A model generated the notes under the pieces. The model did not search any database, was not told the origin of the DNA, and was given only the letters and a program-made list of their open reading frames with translations. Made by a program: the position numbers and the translations under genes. A stretch of 64,000 nt of DNA, taken from NCBI RefSeq assembly GCF_001735805.1, contig NZ_CP017248.1, forward strand, positions 6,634,001 to 6,698,000, in the 5' to 3' direction. How positions within the stretch are numbered: position 1 is the stretch's first letter; each line of letters opens with the position of its first letter. This DNA comes from Streptomyces fodineus (GTDB taxonomy: Bacteria > Actinomycetota > Actinomycetes > Streptomycetales > Streptomycetaceae). Below, in pieces: positions 16,629-25,950 of the stretch.

Positions 16629-18056
16629 TCAGCCGACCTCGCGCGGCAGCCGCAGGCTGAGCAGCCCGGTCAGCACGACCCCCGCCAACTGCACCAGCAG
16701 CGTGGTGACCAGCGCGTCCCGCATCCCCATGCTCGGCACCAGGGTGAGGAACAGGGTGCCGAGGGTGGCCACGCCGAGCGCGAGCGCGGACTGCTGGGTG
16801 GTGACCATCACACCGCTGCCGACTCCGGCCCGGGCGGGCGGCACCTCGGACATCACGATCCGGAACACATTGGGCAGTTGGAGCGCCTGCCCGGCACCGG
16901 CCACGGCGGCACCCGGCAGCAGCGAGACGAAGTCCAGGTGCGGCCAGTCCCGCCACGCCGCCAGCACGATCAGCAGCACGCCGACGCCCTGGACCACCGC
17001 GCCGGCGGTGACGACCCGGGTGCCGTGACGGGCTGTCAGCCGGGGCCCGGCGAGGGAGACGAACAGGAACACCACGGCCATCGGCGCGAGCGCGAGCCCG
17101 GCCGGGACCGGGCCGAGCCCGGCGCCCTTCTGCAACGCCAGCGCGATGACGAACATGAACCCGCTGAAGCCGATGGAGAACGGCAGGATCAGCGCCAGAC
17201 CGCGCCGCAGCGAGGCCAGCGCCAGCAGACTCGGCGGCACCAGCGGGGTCCGCCCCGCCCGGTCGGCCCGCCGCTCCACGGTCCAGAACGCACCGGCGGC
17301 GAACGGGAACGCGGCCAGCGACAGCCACGTCCACAGCGGCCAGCCCGCGGACCGGCCCTCGGTGAGCGGGGCGAGCAGCGTCAGCAGGGACGCCGCGAGC
17401 AGGACGGTGCCGGGCCCGTCGACGGGCTCGGGGTGCTGCGACCGGGTCTCGGGCACGACCCGCACGGCGAGCACCAAACCGAGGGCGACCACGGGCACGT
17501 TGACGAGGAACACGGACCGCCAGCCGGTCCCGGCGACATCGGCGGCGACGAGCACGCCGCCGAGTATCTGCCCGGCGACCATGGACAGTCCGGCGGTCGC
17601 GCCGTAGAGGCTCATGGCCTTCGCCCGGCGCGCGCCGCGCGTGGTGGCCTGGATGGTGGCGAGCACCTGCGGCAGCATCGCGGCGGCCGACGCCCCCTGC
17701 GCGACCCGCGCCGCGACCAGGCTCCAGGCGTCCGGCGCAAGACCGCAGGCCAGCGAGGTGAGTCCGAACGCGGCCATGCCGCCGAGGAACAGCCGGCGCC
17801 GCCCGAACAGGTCCCCGAGCCGCCCGCCGAGCACCAGCAGCACGGAGTACGCGACCCCGTACCCGGCCACGACCAGTTCCAGCATGGCCTCGCCCGCGGC
17901 GAGATCGGTGCCGATGGCCGGCAGGGCGACATTGACGATGAAGAAGTCGACCAGCGGCAGCGCCGCGGCCAGCAGTACGGTGAACAGCCCGAGCCCGCCG
18001 AGTGCGGGTGGTGCGGCCGTCGTACGGACGACCGGGGTGGTGACGGTTTCACTCAT
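16629..18056 (-). CDS. MFS efflux transporter (DHA2 type), copy A
   Basis: A 475-residue major facilitator with about 14 membrane segments. Motifs include the first-helix FFIVNVALPAIGTDL, motif A-like GGRLGDLFGRRR, and motif C-like GGVLVAADVAGTGWRSVFLVNVP. Such proteins export drugs or toxic metabolites using the proton gradient. ATG 18056 has GGGGAC upstream. It is transcribed divergently from the MmyB-like regulator at 18155, with a palindrome between them. It is clearly paralogous to the pump at 20585-22009 and has the same neighbour arrangement. Confidence 0.9.
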   Translation of the reverse strand: MSETVTTPVVRTTAAPPALGGLGLFTVLLAAALPLVDFFIVNVALPAIGTDLAAGEAMLELVVAGYGVAYSVLLVLGGRLGDLFGRRRLFLGGMAAFGLTSLACGLAPDAWSLVAARVAQGASAAAMLPQVLATIQATTRGARRAKAMSLYGATAGLSMVAGQILGGVLVAADVAGTGWRSVFLVNVPVVALGLVLAVRVVPETRSQHPEPVDGPGTVLLAASLLTLLAPLTEGRSAGWPLWTWLSLAAFPFAAGAFWTVERRADRAGRTPLVPPSLLALASLRRGLALILPFSIGFSGFMFVIALALQKGAGLGPVPAGLALAPMAVVFLFVSLAGPRLTARHGTRVVTAGAVVQGVGVLLIVLAAWRDWPHLDFVSLLPGAAVAGAGQALQLPNVFRIVMSEVPPARAGVGSGVMVTTQQSALALGVATLGTLFLTLVPSMGMRDALVTTLLVQLAGVVLTGLLSLRLPREVG

Positions 18057-18083
18057 GTCCCCGAGCCTGCGCCACCGCCCAGA

Positions 18084-18111
18084 CTGGTACCAGAGTCTCC
18101 TGATCCTGGTA
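18084..18111. promoter_or_regulatory. CTGGTACCAG palindrome between MFS copy A and its regulator
   Basis: A perfect 10-bp palindrome CTGGTACCAG at 18084-18093 is followed by a half-site CTGGTA at 18106-18111. The same core occurs twice in the equivalent gap of the second pump/regulator pair, so it is a likely operator of these regulators. Confidence 0.65.
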
Positions 18112-18154
18112 GAAGAAATACCTGGCAACAGGATGACGGCCGGGGCACCCTGGG

Positions 18155-19042
18155 ATGATGACGACCATGGCCTCGGACCGAGAGACCGCCCCGCAGCCGA
18201 CCCGGCGCGCGGAGATCCGGCGGCACGAACTGGCCGCCTTCCTGCGCAGCCGCCGTGAGCGGATCAGTCCCGAGCAGGTGGGGCTGCCGCGTGGCGCCCG
18301 GCGTCGTACGCCCGGGCTGCGCCGGGAGGAGGTCGCGCAGCTCTCCGCGGTCGGCGTCACCTGGTACACCTGGCTCGAACAGGCCCGGGACATCCAGGTG
18401 TCCATCCAGGTCCTGGACGCCCTGGCCCGCACCCTGATGCTGGACACCAGCGAGCGCGCCCACCTCTTCCAGCTCGCCGGCGCCACCGATCCGACGCCCG
18501 CCGCGAGCTGTCCGAGCGTCACCCCGGCCCTGTGCGAGATGCTGCGCCAACTGGAGCCGATCCCGGCCTGCATCCAGAACAGCCGGTACGACATCCTCGC
18601 CTACAACCGCACCTACGGCCGCCTCCTGTGCGACCTGGACGCGATTGCGCCGGAGGACCGCAACTGCATGCTCCTCGTGTACACGAACCGGGAGTGGCAG
18701 GAGTCGGTCGTCCACCTGGAGGAGACCCAGCGCCTGATGGCCGCCCGGCTGCGCGCCTCGCTCGCCGGCCACCTCGGCGAGCCGGCCTGGAAGATGCTCC
18801 TCAAGCGCCTGGCGGCGGATTCCCCCAAGTTCCGTGAGAACTGGGAGCGTTACGAGGTGGTCGGCAGCCGCACCAAGACCAAGGAGTTCCTCAACGCCCA
18901 CGTCGGGCACCTCAAGCTGGAGCACACGGATCTGTGGCTGGGCCCCGAACACGGCGCCCGCATGGTGACGTACACCCCGGCCGACGAGGAGAGCCGGCAG
19001 CGGCTGGAGAAGCTGTACGACCTCGCACTCGGCGGGGTCTGA
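18155..19042 (+). CDS. XRE regulator with MmyB-like ligand-binding domain, copy A
   Basis: A 295-residue regulator. The helix-turn-helix is at about residues 18-90 with the family signature LAAFLRSRRERISPEQVGLP, RRRTPGLRREEVAQLSAVGVTWYTWLEQ and the ERAHLFQLAG end. The remainder is a PAS-like MmyB ligand-binding domain (NSRYDILAYNRTYGRLL, then GHLKLEHTDLWLG). Family members often repress a neighbouring pump or dehydrogenase. There are three possible ATGs (18155, 18158, 18167) and no clear ribosome site. Divergent from MFS copy A. Confidence 0.9.
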   Translation: MMTTMASDRETAPQPTRRAEIRRHELAAFLRSRRERISPEQVGLPRGARRRTPGLRREEVAQLSAVGVTWYTWLEQARDIQVSIQVLDALARTLMLDTSERAHLFQLAGATDPTPAASCPSVTPALCEMLRQLEPIPACIQNSRYDILAYNRTYGRLLCDLDAIAPEDRNCMLLVYTNREWQESVVHLEETQRLMAARLRASLAGHLGEPAWKMLLKRLAADSPKFRENWERYEVVGSRTKTKEFLNAHVGHLKLEHTDLWLGPEHGARMVTYTPADEESRQRLEKLYDLALGGV

Positions 19043-19048
19043 CACCCG

Positions 19049-20500
19049 CTAGCCGCGCCCGGAGGCCCCCACCGGCTGGCGGATCTCCGGCGACTCCAGC
19101 TTCTCGGCCGTCCGTTCGGCGGTGCGGTGGGCCCAGCGGCCGCTGGTGAGGAGGCCCAGGGCGAGGACGGCCAGGCCGCAGGCGGTGAGGATCCACCAGC
19201 CGGGGCGAGCGGCCGGGACGAAGGTGTCGCGGAAGGCGGACGTGTGGATGCCGGCGGCCAGGACCGCGCCGACCACCGCGACGCCGAGCGTCTGGCCCAG
19301 CTGCCTGCTGGTGGAGGCGACCGCGGCGGCGACCCCGGCCTGGGCGCGGGGCATGCCGGAGACGGCCGTGTTGGTGATCGGCGCGTTGACGAAGCCGAAG
19401 CCGATGCCGAACAGGACGTAGCCGAGCAGGAGGGTGGTGTTCGACGTCTCCGCCTCGAAGGCCGCGAAGAGGACACCGCTCGCCGTCATCGCCGTACCGG
19501 CGATCAGCAGGGGGAGGCGGGGGCCGCGGCTGCCCACCAGGCGGCCGGACAGCGGCGCGCACAGGAAGGTCGGCGCGGCCATCGGCAGCATCCACAGGCC
19601 CGCGTGCAGGGCGTCCAGGCCGCGGACGTTCTGCAGGTAGAGCGTGGACAGGAAGAGGAAGCCGCCCAGCGCCGCGAACGCGCTGATCGCGATCACCGTG
19701 GCGCCGCTGAACGGCGCCGAGTGGAAGAAGCGCAGGTCGATGAGGGGTTCGGTGCGCCGGGGCTCGTACCAGAGCAGGCCGAGGAGGGCGGCGAGGGCGA
19801 CCGCCGCGAAGGCGGCCACCGCGCCCGGGCCCGAGTCGGGCGCCTCGATGATCGCGTACGTCAGCGAGCCGAACAGGGCGATGACCAGGAGCTGGCCGAC
19901 CGGGTCGGGGCGGCGGGCCTTGGGCGCGCGGGACTCGGGCACGAAGCGGAGGGTGAGCAGCAGGGCGGCGAGGCCGACCGGGAGGTTGATCCAGAAGATC
20001 GCGCGCCAGCTCACCGACTGCACCAGCAGCCCGCCGACCAGCGGGCCCGCCGCCATGGATATGCCGACCACCGCACCCCACGCACCGATCGCGCGGGCCC
20101 GCTCCCGGGCGTCGGTGAAGGTGTTGGTGATGATCGACATGGCGACCGGGTTGAGCATCGAGCCGCCGATCGCCTGCACCATCCGGAACACCACCAGCAG
20201 GGACAGGTTCGGTGCGAGCGAGCACAGCAGCGAGCCGACGGAGAAGACCACCAGGCCGGTCATGAAGACCCGCTTGCGGCCGACCCGGTCGGCCGTCGAC
20301 CCCGCGAGCATCAGCAGCGAGGCCAGCACCAGTGTGTAAGCGTCGATCGTCCACTGCAGGCCTGAGGTGGTGGCGTGCAGATCGCGCTGCATGGACGGCA
20401 GCGCCACGTTCAGCACGGTGTTGTCCAGGCTCACGATCAGCAGGCTCATGCAGCAGATCGCGAGTACCAGCAGACGGCGGCGAGGGCTCAACTCGGGCAT
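19049..20500 (-). CDS. MFS efflux transporter (EmrB/QacA DHA2 type)
   Basis: A 483-residue drug:proton antiporter with 14 predicted membrane segments. It begins MPELSPRRRLLVLAICCMS and has the family motifs LDNTVLNVALPSMQRDL, GSTADRVGRKRVF (motif A) and WRAIFWINLPVG (motif C). It lies between the two MmyB-type cassettes but belongs to a different DHA2 branch and has no adjacent regulator. Transcription probably starts at the ATG from a strong promoter (-35 TTAGAC, 17-bp spacer, -10 TACGAT), giving a leaderless mRNA. Confidence 0.9.
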   Translation of the reverse strand: MPELSPRRRLLVLAICCMSLLIVSLDNTVLNVALPSMQRDLHATTSGLQWTIDAYTLVLASLLMLAGSTADRVGRKRVFMTGLVVFSVGSLLCSLAPNLSLLVVFRMVQAIGGSMLNPVAMSIITNTFTDARERARAIGAWGAVVGISMAAGPLVGGLLVQSVSWRAIFWINLPVGLAALLLTLRFVPESRAPKARRPDPVGQLLVIALFGSLTYAIIEAPDSGPGAVAAFAAVALAALLGLLWYEPRRTEPLIDLRFFHSAPFSGATVIAISAFAALGGFLFLSTLYLQNVRGLDALHAGLWMLPMAAPTFLCAPLSGRLVGSRGPRLPLLIAGTAMTASGVLFAAFEAETSNTTLLLGYVLFGIGFGFVNAPITNTAVSGMPRAQAGVAAAVASTSRQLGQTLGVAVVGAVLAAGIHTSAFRDTFVPAARPGWWILTACGLAVLALGLLTSGRWAHRTAERTAEKLESPEIRQPVGASGRG

Positions 20501-20506
20501 GGTTCC

Positions 20507-20550
20507 ATCGTAGCGGATATCAATAGTGTGTCTAACTAATTACAGATACA
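20507..20550 (-). promoter_or_regulatory. Leaderless promoter with overlapping inverted repeat
   Basis: On the minus strand, TTAGAC (20530-20535) and TACGAT (20507-20512) are 17 bp apart. The -10 ends six bases before the ATG of the MFS gene, placing initiation on the start codon. An imperfect dyad TGTGTCT-N10-AGATACA (20527-20533 and 20544-20550, 6 of 7 matching) covers the -35, a typical repressor position. The region is much AT-richer than its surroundings. Confidence 0.65.
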
Positions 20551-20584
20551 CGATCTTGGCGACCGTGCGACCGGGAGCCCCGGC

Positions 20585-22009
20585 TCAGCCCAGTACCCGG
20601 GGTAGGCGCAGGCCAAGCCACCCCAGCCCCACGAGTCCCCCTGCCTGCACCGCCAGCACCACGGCCAGCGCCTCCCGCATGCCGAGACCCGGGACCAGGG
20701 ACAGGAACAGCGAGCCGAGCGCCGCGACCCCGACGGCCAGGCAGGACTGCTGGAGCGTGGCCGCGAGCCCGCTGCCCGCGCCCGCCAGCCGCGCCGGGAT
20801 CGCCGCGAGCAGGATCCGGTAGTACAGCGGCAGTTGAAGGCCCTGGCCGAACCCGCACAGCACCAGGCTGGGGGAGAGGGCGAGCGGGCTCAGGTGCGGC
20901 CAGGGGCCCAGCAGCGCGGTCGCCGTCACCGTCGCGAGCCCCGCGATGTGCACCACCGCCGCCAGCGCCACCGCCCGCCCGCCGAACCGCCGTACGGCTC
21001 GCGGCGCCAGCATCGACGCCGCGAACTGCGCCACCCCCATCGGCACCAGCGTCAGCCCCGCCCGCAACGCCCCGTAGCCGAGGCCCTGCTGCAGGGTCAC
21101 CGCGCTCACGAACATCCACCCGGCGAAACCGACGAACACCGGCAGACCCAGCAGCAGGCCCCGGCGGACCTCCGGCGCGGTGAGCAGGGACGGCGGCAGC
21201 AGCGGGCTGCCACCGGCCCGCTCGCCCCGCCGCTCCACGCCGTAGAACCCCGCCGCGAGCGGCGGCGCCGCGCACAGCAGCAGCACCGACCACAGCGGCC
21301 AGCCCGCCGCCCGGCCCTCGGTCAGCGGCAGCAGCAGCGCGATCAGGGCCGCCGCCAGCAGCGCCGTACCGGCGAGATCGCCGCGCGCGGGCCGCTCCGC
21401 CCGGCTGTCCGGCACCGCCCGCAGCGCACACAGCAGGGCGGCGACGGCCACCGGCACGTTCACCAGGAACACCGCGCGCCAGCCGGTGCCCGCGAGATCC
21501 GCGGCGAGGAGCACCCCGCCCAGCACCTGCCCGAGGACGACGGACACCCCGCCGACCGAGCCGTACAGGGCGACCGCGCGGGCCCGCCGCTCGCCGGACG
21601 TCGTGGCGTGGATGGTGGCCAGCACCTGCGGCAGCAGCAGCGCCGACGCGGCACCCTGCGCGACCCGCGCCCCCACCAGCCACCAGGCGCCCGGCGCAAG
21701 ACCGCCGGCCAGCGAGGTCAGCCCGAAGGCGGCCACACCCCACAGGAACAGCCGCCGCCGGCCGAAACCGTCACCGAGCCGGCCGCCGAGGACCAGCAGC
21801 ACGGCGTACGCCACCGCGTACCCGGCCACCACCATCTCCAGCGTGGCCGGCGGGGCGTGCAGATCGTGCTCGATCGTGGGCAGGGCGACATTGACGATGA
21901 AGAAGTCGATCATCGGCAGCGCCGTGCCCAGCAGGAGGGTGAGCAGCCCGAGCGGGGTGAGGGCGCGCGGCGGGGCCGCCGTCACCGGGGGTGTGGTCGT
22001 CGTGGTCAT
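20585..22009 (-). CDS. MFS efflux transporter (DHA2 type), copy B
   Basis: A 474-residue, roughly 14-segment MFS pump closely related to copy A at 16629-18056. It shares FFIVNVALPTIEHDL, LGGRLGDGFGRRRLFLWGVAAFGLTSLAGGLAP-type segments and the WRAVFLVNVPVAV motif. ATG 22009 has GAGGGC upstream; the longer open frame is not part of the family. Divergent from the MmyB-like regulator at 22113. The repeated pump/regulator arrangement about 4 kb apart indicates a duplicated module that has since diverged. Confidence 0.9.
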   Translation of the reverse strand: MTTTTTPPVTAAPPRALTPLGLLTLLLGTALPMIDFFIVNVALPTIEHDLHAPPATLEMVVAGYAVAYAVLLVLGGRLGDGFGRRRLFLWGVAAFGLTSLAGGLAPGAWWLVGARVAQGAASALLLPQVLATIHATTSGERRARAVALYGSVGGVSVVLGQVLGGVLLAADLAGTGWRAVFLVNVPVAVAALLCALRAVPDSRAERPARGDLAGTALLAAALIALLLPLTEGRAAGWPLWSVLLLCAAPPLAAGFYGVERRGERAGGSPLLPPSLLTAPEVRRGLLLGLPVFVGFAGWMFVSAVTLQQGLGYGALRAGLTLVPMGVAQFAASMLAPRAVRRFGGRAVALAAVVHIAGLATVTATALLGPWPHLSPLALSPSLVLCGFGQGLQLPLYYRILLAAIPARLAGAGSGLAATLQQSCLAVGVAALGSLFLSLVPGLGMREALAVVLAVQAGGLVGLGWLGLRLPRVLG

Positions 22010-22035
22010 GCCCTCGACCCTGCGCCCCCGCCCAG

Positions 22036-22068
22036 CCGGGTACCAGGCGGTGCTCATCCAGGTACCGG
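22036..22068. promoter_or_regulatory. Paired GGTACC palindromes between MFS copy B and its regulator
   Basis: CCGGGTACCAGG (22036-22047) and CCAGGTACCGG (22058-22068) repeat the GGTACC-centred site seen between the copy A genes. The centres are 21-22 bp apart, two helical turns, which would let two dimers bind on one face. Confidence 0.65.
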
Positions 22069-22112
22069 CACCAACTGGAACCGGGGTACGAGGGCACGGC
22101 ACCCTTGATCAC

Positions 22113-22982
22113 ATGACCGTCGCAGCGCCGGAACAGCACCGGGAACCGAGCCAGCACATCCGGCGCCGGGAACTCGCCGCCTTTCTGCGCAGCCGGCGGG
22201 AGCGGATCACCCCCGAGCAGGTCGGCCTGCCGCGCGGCCCGCGCCGCCGCACCCCCGGCCTGCGCCGGGAGGAGGTCGCCCAGCTCTCCGCGGTCGGCGT
22301 CACCTGGTACACCTGGATCGAACAGGCCCGCGCCACCCATGTCTCCGCCCAGGTGCTGGACGCCGTCGCCCGCGCCCTGCTCATGGACCCCACCGAGCGC
22401 GCCCACCTCTTCGCCCTCGCCGGAACCGCCGACCCGCGCACCGAGGCCGAGTGCACGGTCGCCGCCAAGTCGGCGATCAAGGTCGTCGAACGGCTCGCGC
22501 CCTACCCCGCCTCCCTGCAGAACGCCCGCTACGACGTCCTCGCCGCCAACCGCCCCTTCGCCCAGCTCTTCGGCGACCTCGCCGAGCTGCCCCGGGCCGA
22601 GCGGAACTGTCTGTGGCTGCTGGCCACCAGCGAGCGCTGGAAGCGGGACTTCCTCGACCGTGACGAGATGCTGCGCGACCTCATCGCCAAGTACCGGGTG
22701 GCCATGGCCGAGCATGTGGCCGAGCCCGTGTGGAAGGAGCACCGGGACCGGCTGCTGGCGGCTTCCGAGGAGTTCCGCGCGCTGTGGGAACGGCACGAGG
22801 TCGCCCCGTTGTCCCCGCACGTCAAGCGGTACCGGCACCCGGTGGTCGGCCTGGTCCGCCTGGAGCACCGCACCATGTGGCTGGCCCCGCAGTCACCGGC
22901 CCACCGGGTGGTCGCGTACATCCCCGCCGACGAGGAGACCGAGGAGCGGCTGGAGCGGCTGGCGGAGCTGGCGGAGGAGTGA
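22113..22982 (+). CDS. XRE regulator with MmyB-like ligand-binding domain, copy B
   Basis: A 289-residue paralogue of the copy A regulator. In the helix-turn-helix region about four of five residues match copy A, including the stretch RRRTPGLRREEVAQLSAVGVTWYTW minus conservative changes. The C-terminal ligand domain is more divergent (NARYDVLAANRPFAQLF, then VRLEHRTMWL), suggesting that the two regulators keep the same DNA site but sense different ligands. ATG 22113 was chosen because the family N-terminus begins there; the open frame extends far upstream without similarity. Confidence 0.9.
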   Translation: MTVAAPEQHREPSQHIRRRELAAFLRSRRERITPEQVGLPRGPRRRTPGLRREEVAQLSAVGVTWYTWIEQARATHVSAQVLDAVARALLMDPTERAHLFALAGTADPRTEAECTVAAKSAIKVVERLAPYPASLQNARYDVLAANRPFAQLFGDLAELPRAERNCLWLLATSERWKRDFLDRDEMLRDLIAKYRVAMAEHVAEPVWKEHRDRLLAASEEFRALWERHEVAPLSPHVKRYRHPVVGLVRLEHRTMWLAPQSPAHRVVAYIPADEETEERLERLAELAEE

Positions 22983-23034
22983 GGGACAATGGGGGCTCGC
23001 CCCTGTGCCGTAGATCCGTCCCGGAGCCCTGACG

Positions 23035-24165
23035 ATGACCCACCCGCTCTCCATCGGCCCGCACGCCGTCGTACCGCCCGTCGTGCTCGCACCCATGGCG
23101 GGGATCACCAACGCGCCCTTCCGCACCCTGTGCAGGGAGTTCTCCGGCGGAAAGGGCCTGTTCGTCAGCGAGATGATCACGACCCGGGCGCTGGTCGAGC
23201 GCAATGAGAAGACCATGCAGCTGATCAGGTTCGACGCGAGCGAGCGGCCGCGTTCGATCCAGCTGTACGGCGTCGACCCGGCGACCGTCGGCAAGGCCGT
23301 CCGCATGATCGCGGAGGAGGACCTGGCCGACCACATCGACCTGAACTTCGGCTGCCCGGTCCCCAAGGTCACCAGGAAGGGCGGCGGCTCGGCCCTGCCG
23401 TACAAGCGGAACCTGCTGCGGGCGATCCTCCGGGAGGCCGTGAGCGGCGCCGGAGACCTGCCGGTGACCATGAAGATGCGCAAGGGCATCGACGACGATC
23501 ACATCACCTACCTCGACGCCGGCCGCATCGCCGTCGAGGAGGGCGTCACGGCGATCGCCCTGCACGGCCGTACGGCCGCCCAGCACTACGGCGGCACCGC
23601 CGACTGGGACGCCATCGCGCGCCTGAAGGAGCACGTCCCGGAGATCCCCGTGCTCGGCAACGGCGACATCTGGTCGGCCGGGGACGCGCTGCGGATGGTG
23701 CGGGAGACCGGGTGCGACGGTGTGGTCGTGGGCCGTGGGTGCCTGGGGCGGCCGTGGCTGTTCGCGGACCTGGTCGCCGCCTTCGAGGGGCGTACGTCCT
23801 TCGCGCGGCCGGCGCTCCGGGAAGTCGCCGACGTCATGGTCCGGCACGCCACCCTGCTCGGGGAGTGGACCGGCGACGAGTCCAAGGGCGTGGTCGACTT
23901 CCGCAAGCATGTCGCCTGGTACCTGAAGGGCTTCGCGGTCGGCTCCGAGATGCGTAAGCGCCTCGCGATCACGTCCTCGCTGGCCGAACTCCGGGCCGGG
24001 CTGGACGAGCTGGACCTCGACCAGCCGTGGCCGGCCGGCGCGGACGGGCCGCGCGGCCGTACGTCCGGCAACAACCGGGTGGTGCTGCCGGACGGCTGGC
24101 TGAAGGACCCGTACGACTGCGCGGGGGTCGGCGAGGACGCGGAGCTGGATGCGTCGGGCGGCTGA
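23035..24165 (+). CDS. dusB: tRNA-dihydrouridine synthase (DusB-like)
   Basis: A 376-residue FMN enzyme that reduces specific uridines of tRNA to dihydrouridine using NADPH. It has the TIM-barrel start VVLAPMAGITNAPFRTLCRE, the catalytic Cys107 in LNFGCPVPKVTRKGGG, the FMN-phosphate motif near VLGNGDIWSAGDALRMV and GRGCLGRPW, and the C-terminal helical tRNA-binding domain. Its stop TGA is directly followed by the reverse-strand stop of the sulfatase gene (TGATCA), so the two genes converge with no gap. Confidence 0.93.
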   Translation: MTHPLSIGPHAVVPPVVLAPMAGITNAPFRTLCREFSGGKGLFVSEMITTRALVERNEKTMQLIRFDASERPRSIQLYGVDPATVGKAVRMIAEEDLADHIDLNFGCPVPKVTRKGGGSALPYKRNLLRAILREAVSGAGDLPVTMKMRKGIDDDHITYLDAGRIAVEEGVTAIALHGRTAAQHYGGTADWDAIARLKEHVPEIPVLGNGDIWSAGDALRMVRETGCDGVVVGRGCLGRPWLFADLVAAFEGRTSFARPALREVADVMVRHATLLGEWTGDESKGVVDFRKHVAWYLKGFAVGSEMRKRLAITSSLAELRAGLDELDLDQPWPAGADGPRGRTSGNNRVVLPDGWLKDPYDCAGVGEDAELDASGG

Positions 24166-25950
24166 TCAGTTCGTCTTCGGATGCGGCGTCGAACCGAACG
24201 CCGTCAGGAAGCGGTCGCGGAAGGCACTCATCTGCCACACCGGGGCGTTGTGCGCGGGACGCAGACCGTCGGTCCAGTTCCAATTCGCGAGCTTGTCCAG
24301 CACCTTCGGGTCCTTCGCGACGATCGACACCGGTACATCACGGCTGGCGTGATTGCCGCTGACGTGGGCGTTCGGCTGGTGGTCACCGAGGAAGACCAGC
24401 ACGGTGTTCTCGTTGCCGTAGCGCTCCAGCCACTGGGTCAGGGCCGTCACCGTGTACTGCACGGACTTGCCGTACTCCTCCTTGGAGTGCCTGTCGTCGG
24501 TGAGGGTGTAGGAGGCAGGGTTGCCGGCCTTCTCGATGCCGTTGAAGACCGAGCCGTCGCCCAGCTGGTCCCAGCCGACCATCTTGGGGATCGGCGCCCA
24601 GGGCGTGTGGCTGGAGGTGAGGATCAGGAAGGACATCCGCGACTTGCCGTCGGCGGGCTTCTTGCTGTGCACCCGGTCCTGGTACTGCTGCAGGGTGTAC
24701 TGGTCGGGCATGGTCGACCAGCTGAACTTCGGTCCCTTGTAGCCGAGTTCGAAGGCGTTGTAGACCTTGTCGAGGCCGTACCACTTCTGCTCCGGCCACC
24801 CCTTCTGCACCCCCGGCATGACGCCGACCGTGTCGAAGGCACCCGTCTTCTTGAACGCGTCGGTCAGGCTCATGTGGTCGCTGGCCATGACCGTGCGGTA
24901 GCGCTGCTGGTTGCTGATCCACAGGCCCGACATGGTGGTGGAGTGGCCGAGCCAGCTGCTGCCGCCGTAGGTCGCCGAGGTCAGCCAGCCGCTCTTGGCG
25001 TGGAAACCGGCCTTGGCCAGGGCCTTGGTGCGGGCGTCGAGGGTGCTGTCGACGCCGGGCGCCATGATCGGGTCCTCGACCGCGCTGCGGCCGTAGCTCT
25101 CGATGAACGTGAAGATCATGTCCTTGCCGCGCAGATCCGGGACCAGCTGGCTGCCCGGGGTGTTCCCGAAGGCGTCCACCTTGGCGACCTTCCGGAACTC
25201 CGCCTCGTCCTTGAGCGTGGCCGAGACCAGGTGCGCCTGGGCCTTCAGCGCGGTGGCGGTGTTGTCGGCGGCGAGCGGTACGCCGGACAACTGGAGGCCG
25301 AGGGAGGAGGAGGTGATCCAGACGACCCCGGCGACCAGCGTGCCCCGGGTCGCGATGCCGGGGTGCCGGGCCAGCAGGTTGCTCAGCCGCACCATGGACA
25401 GCGCCAGCAGCACGAACAGGAGCAGGACGACGGCGATCACACCGGCCACGGCGGCCAGGGTCTTCGTACGGCCGAGCGAGTCCTCCAGATACGACTCCGC
25501 GTCCCCGAACAGGCTCCAGTCGAGAACGACGTTGAAGCCGCGGCCGAGGTATTGCTTGAAGCCCATGTCGAGCGCGTTCAGCACGGTCATCGCGGCCAGC
25601 GCGACCCCGGACACGGCTGCCAGCACCACCCGCGGCCGGCGTGGCAGCGCGATCATCACGGCCGCCCCGATCACGGCCTCCGCCGGTACCCGCACAAACT
25701 GCGAAGGCTCCAGCTGCCCCACGGAGTTCGGCATCACCAGGGCGGCGACGACGAGCGCGGCGGCGAGCACGGTGACCGTGACCGACAGCGCCTCGACGGC
25801 GGCCGGATGCTCCGCGCGCCGGCGCCGGATCCACGCCGAGCAGGCGGTCCAGGGGCGCGGGAAGGGGCGGCTCGGGCCGGGTTGGAGGGCGGCGGGCGGC
25901 TTCGGCTCGGCCTCTTCGGCTTCCACTCCAGCTGATTCGCGCGTGCTCAT
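24166..25950 (-). CDS. LTA-synthase-like sulfatase, membrane phosphoglycerol transferase type
   Basis: A 594-residue membrane protein. About five membrane segments cover residues 60-250, followed by an extracellular sulfatase/alkaline-phosphatase-superfamily domain (KDMIFTFIESYGRSAVEDP; a probable nucleophile Thr/Ser in TYGGSSWLGHSTTMSGL; metal-ligand FLGDHQPNAHVSGN). The layout resembles lipoteichoic acid synthase and related phosphoglycerol or phosphoethanolamine transferases. A role in wall or membrane polymer modification is inferred; the substrate is unknown. ATG 25950 follows a CCAGGAC site. Monocistronic, converging on dusB. Confidence 0.82.
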   Translation of the reverse strand: MSTRESAGVEAEEAEPKPPAALQPGPSRPFPRPWTACSAWIRRRRAEHPAAVEALSVTVTVLAAALVVAALVMPNSVGQLEPSQFVRVPAEAVIGAAVMIALPRRPRVVLAAVSGVALAAMTVLNALDMGFKQYLGRGFNVVLDWSLFGDAESYLEDSLGRTKTLAAVAGVIAVVLLLFVLLALSMVRLSNLLARHPGIATRGTLVAGVVWITSSSLGLQLSGVPLAADNTATALKAQAHLVSATLKDEAEFRKVAKVDAFGNTPGSQLVPDLRGKDMIFTFIESYGRSAVEDPIMAPGVDSTLDARTKALAKAGFHAKSGWLTSATYGGSSWLGHSTTMSGLWISNQQRYRTVMASDHMSLTDAFKKTGAFDTVGVMPGVQKGWPEQKWYGLDKVYNAFELGYKGPKFSWSTMPDQYTLQQYQDRVHSKKPADGKSRMSFLILTSSHTPWAPIPKMVGWDQLGDGSVFNGIEKAGNPASYTLTDDRHSKEEYGKSVQYTVTALTQWLERYGNENTVLVFLGDHQPNAHVSGNHASRDVPVSIVAKDPKVLDKLANWNWTDGLRPAHNAPVWQMSAFRDRFLTAFGSTPHPKTN

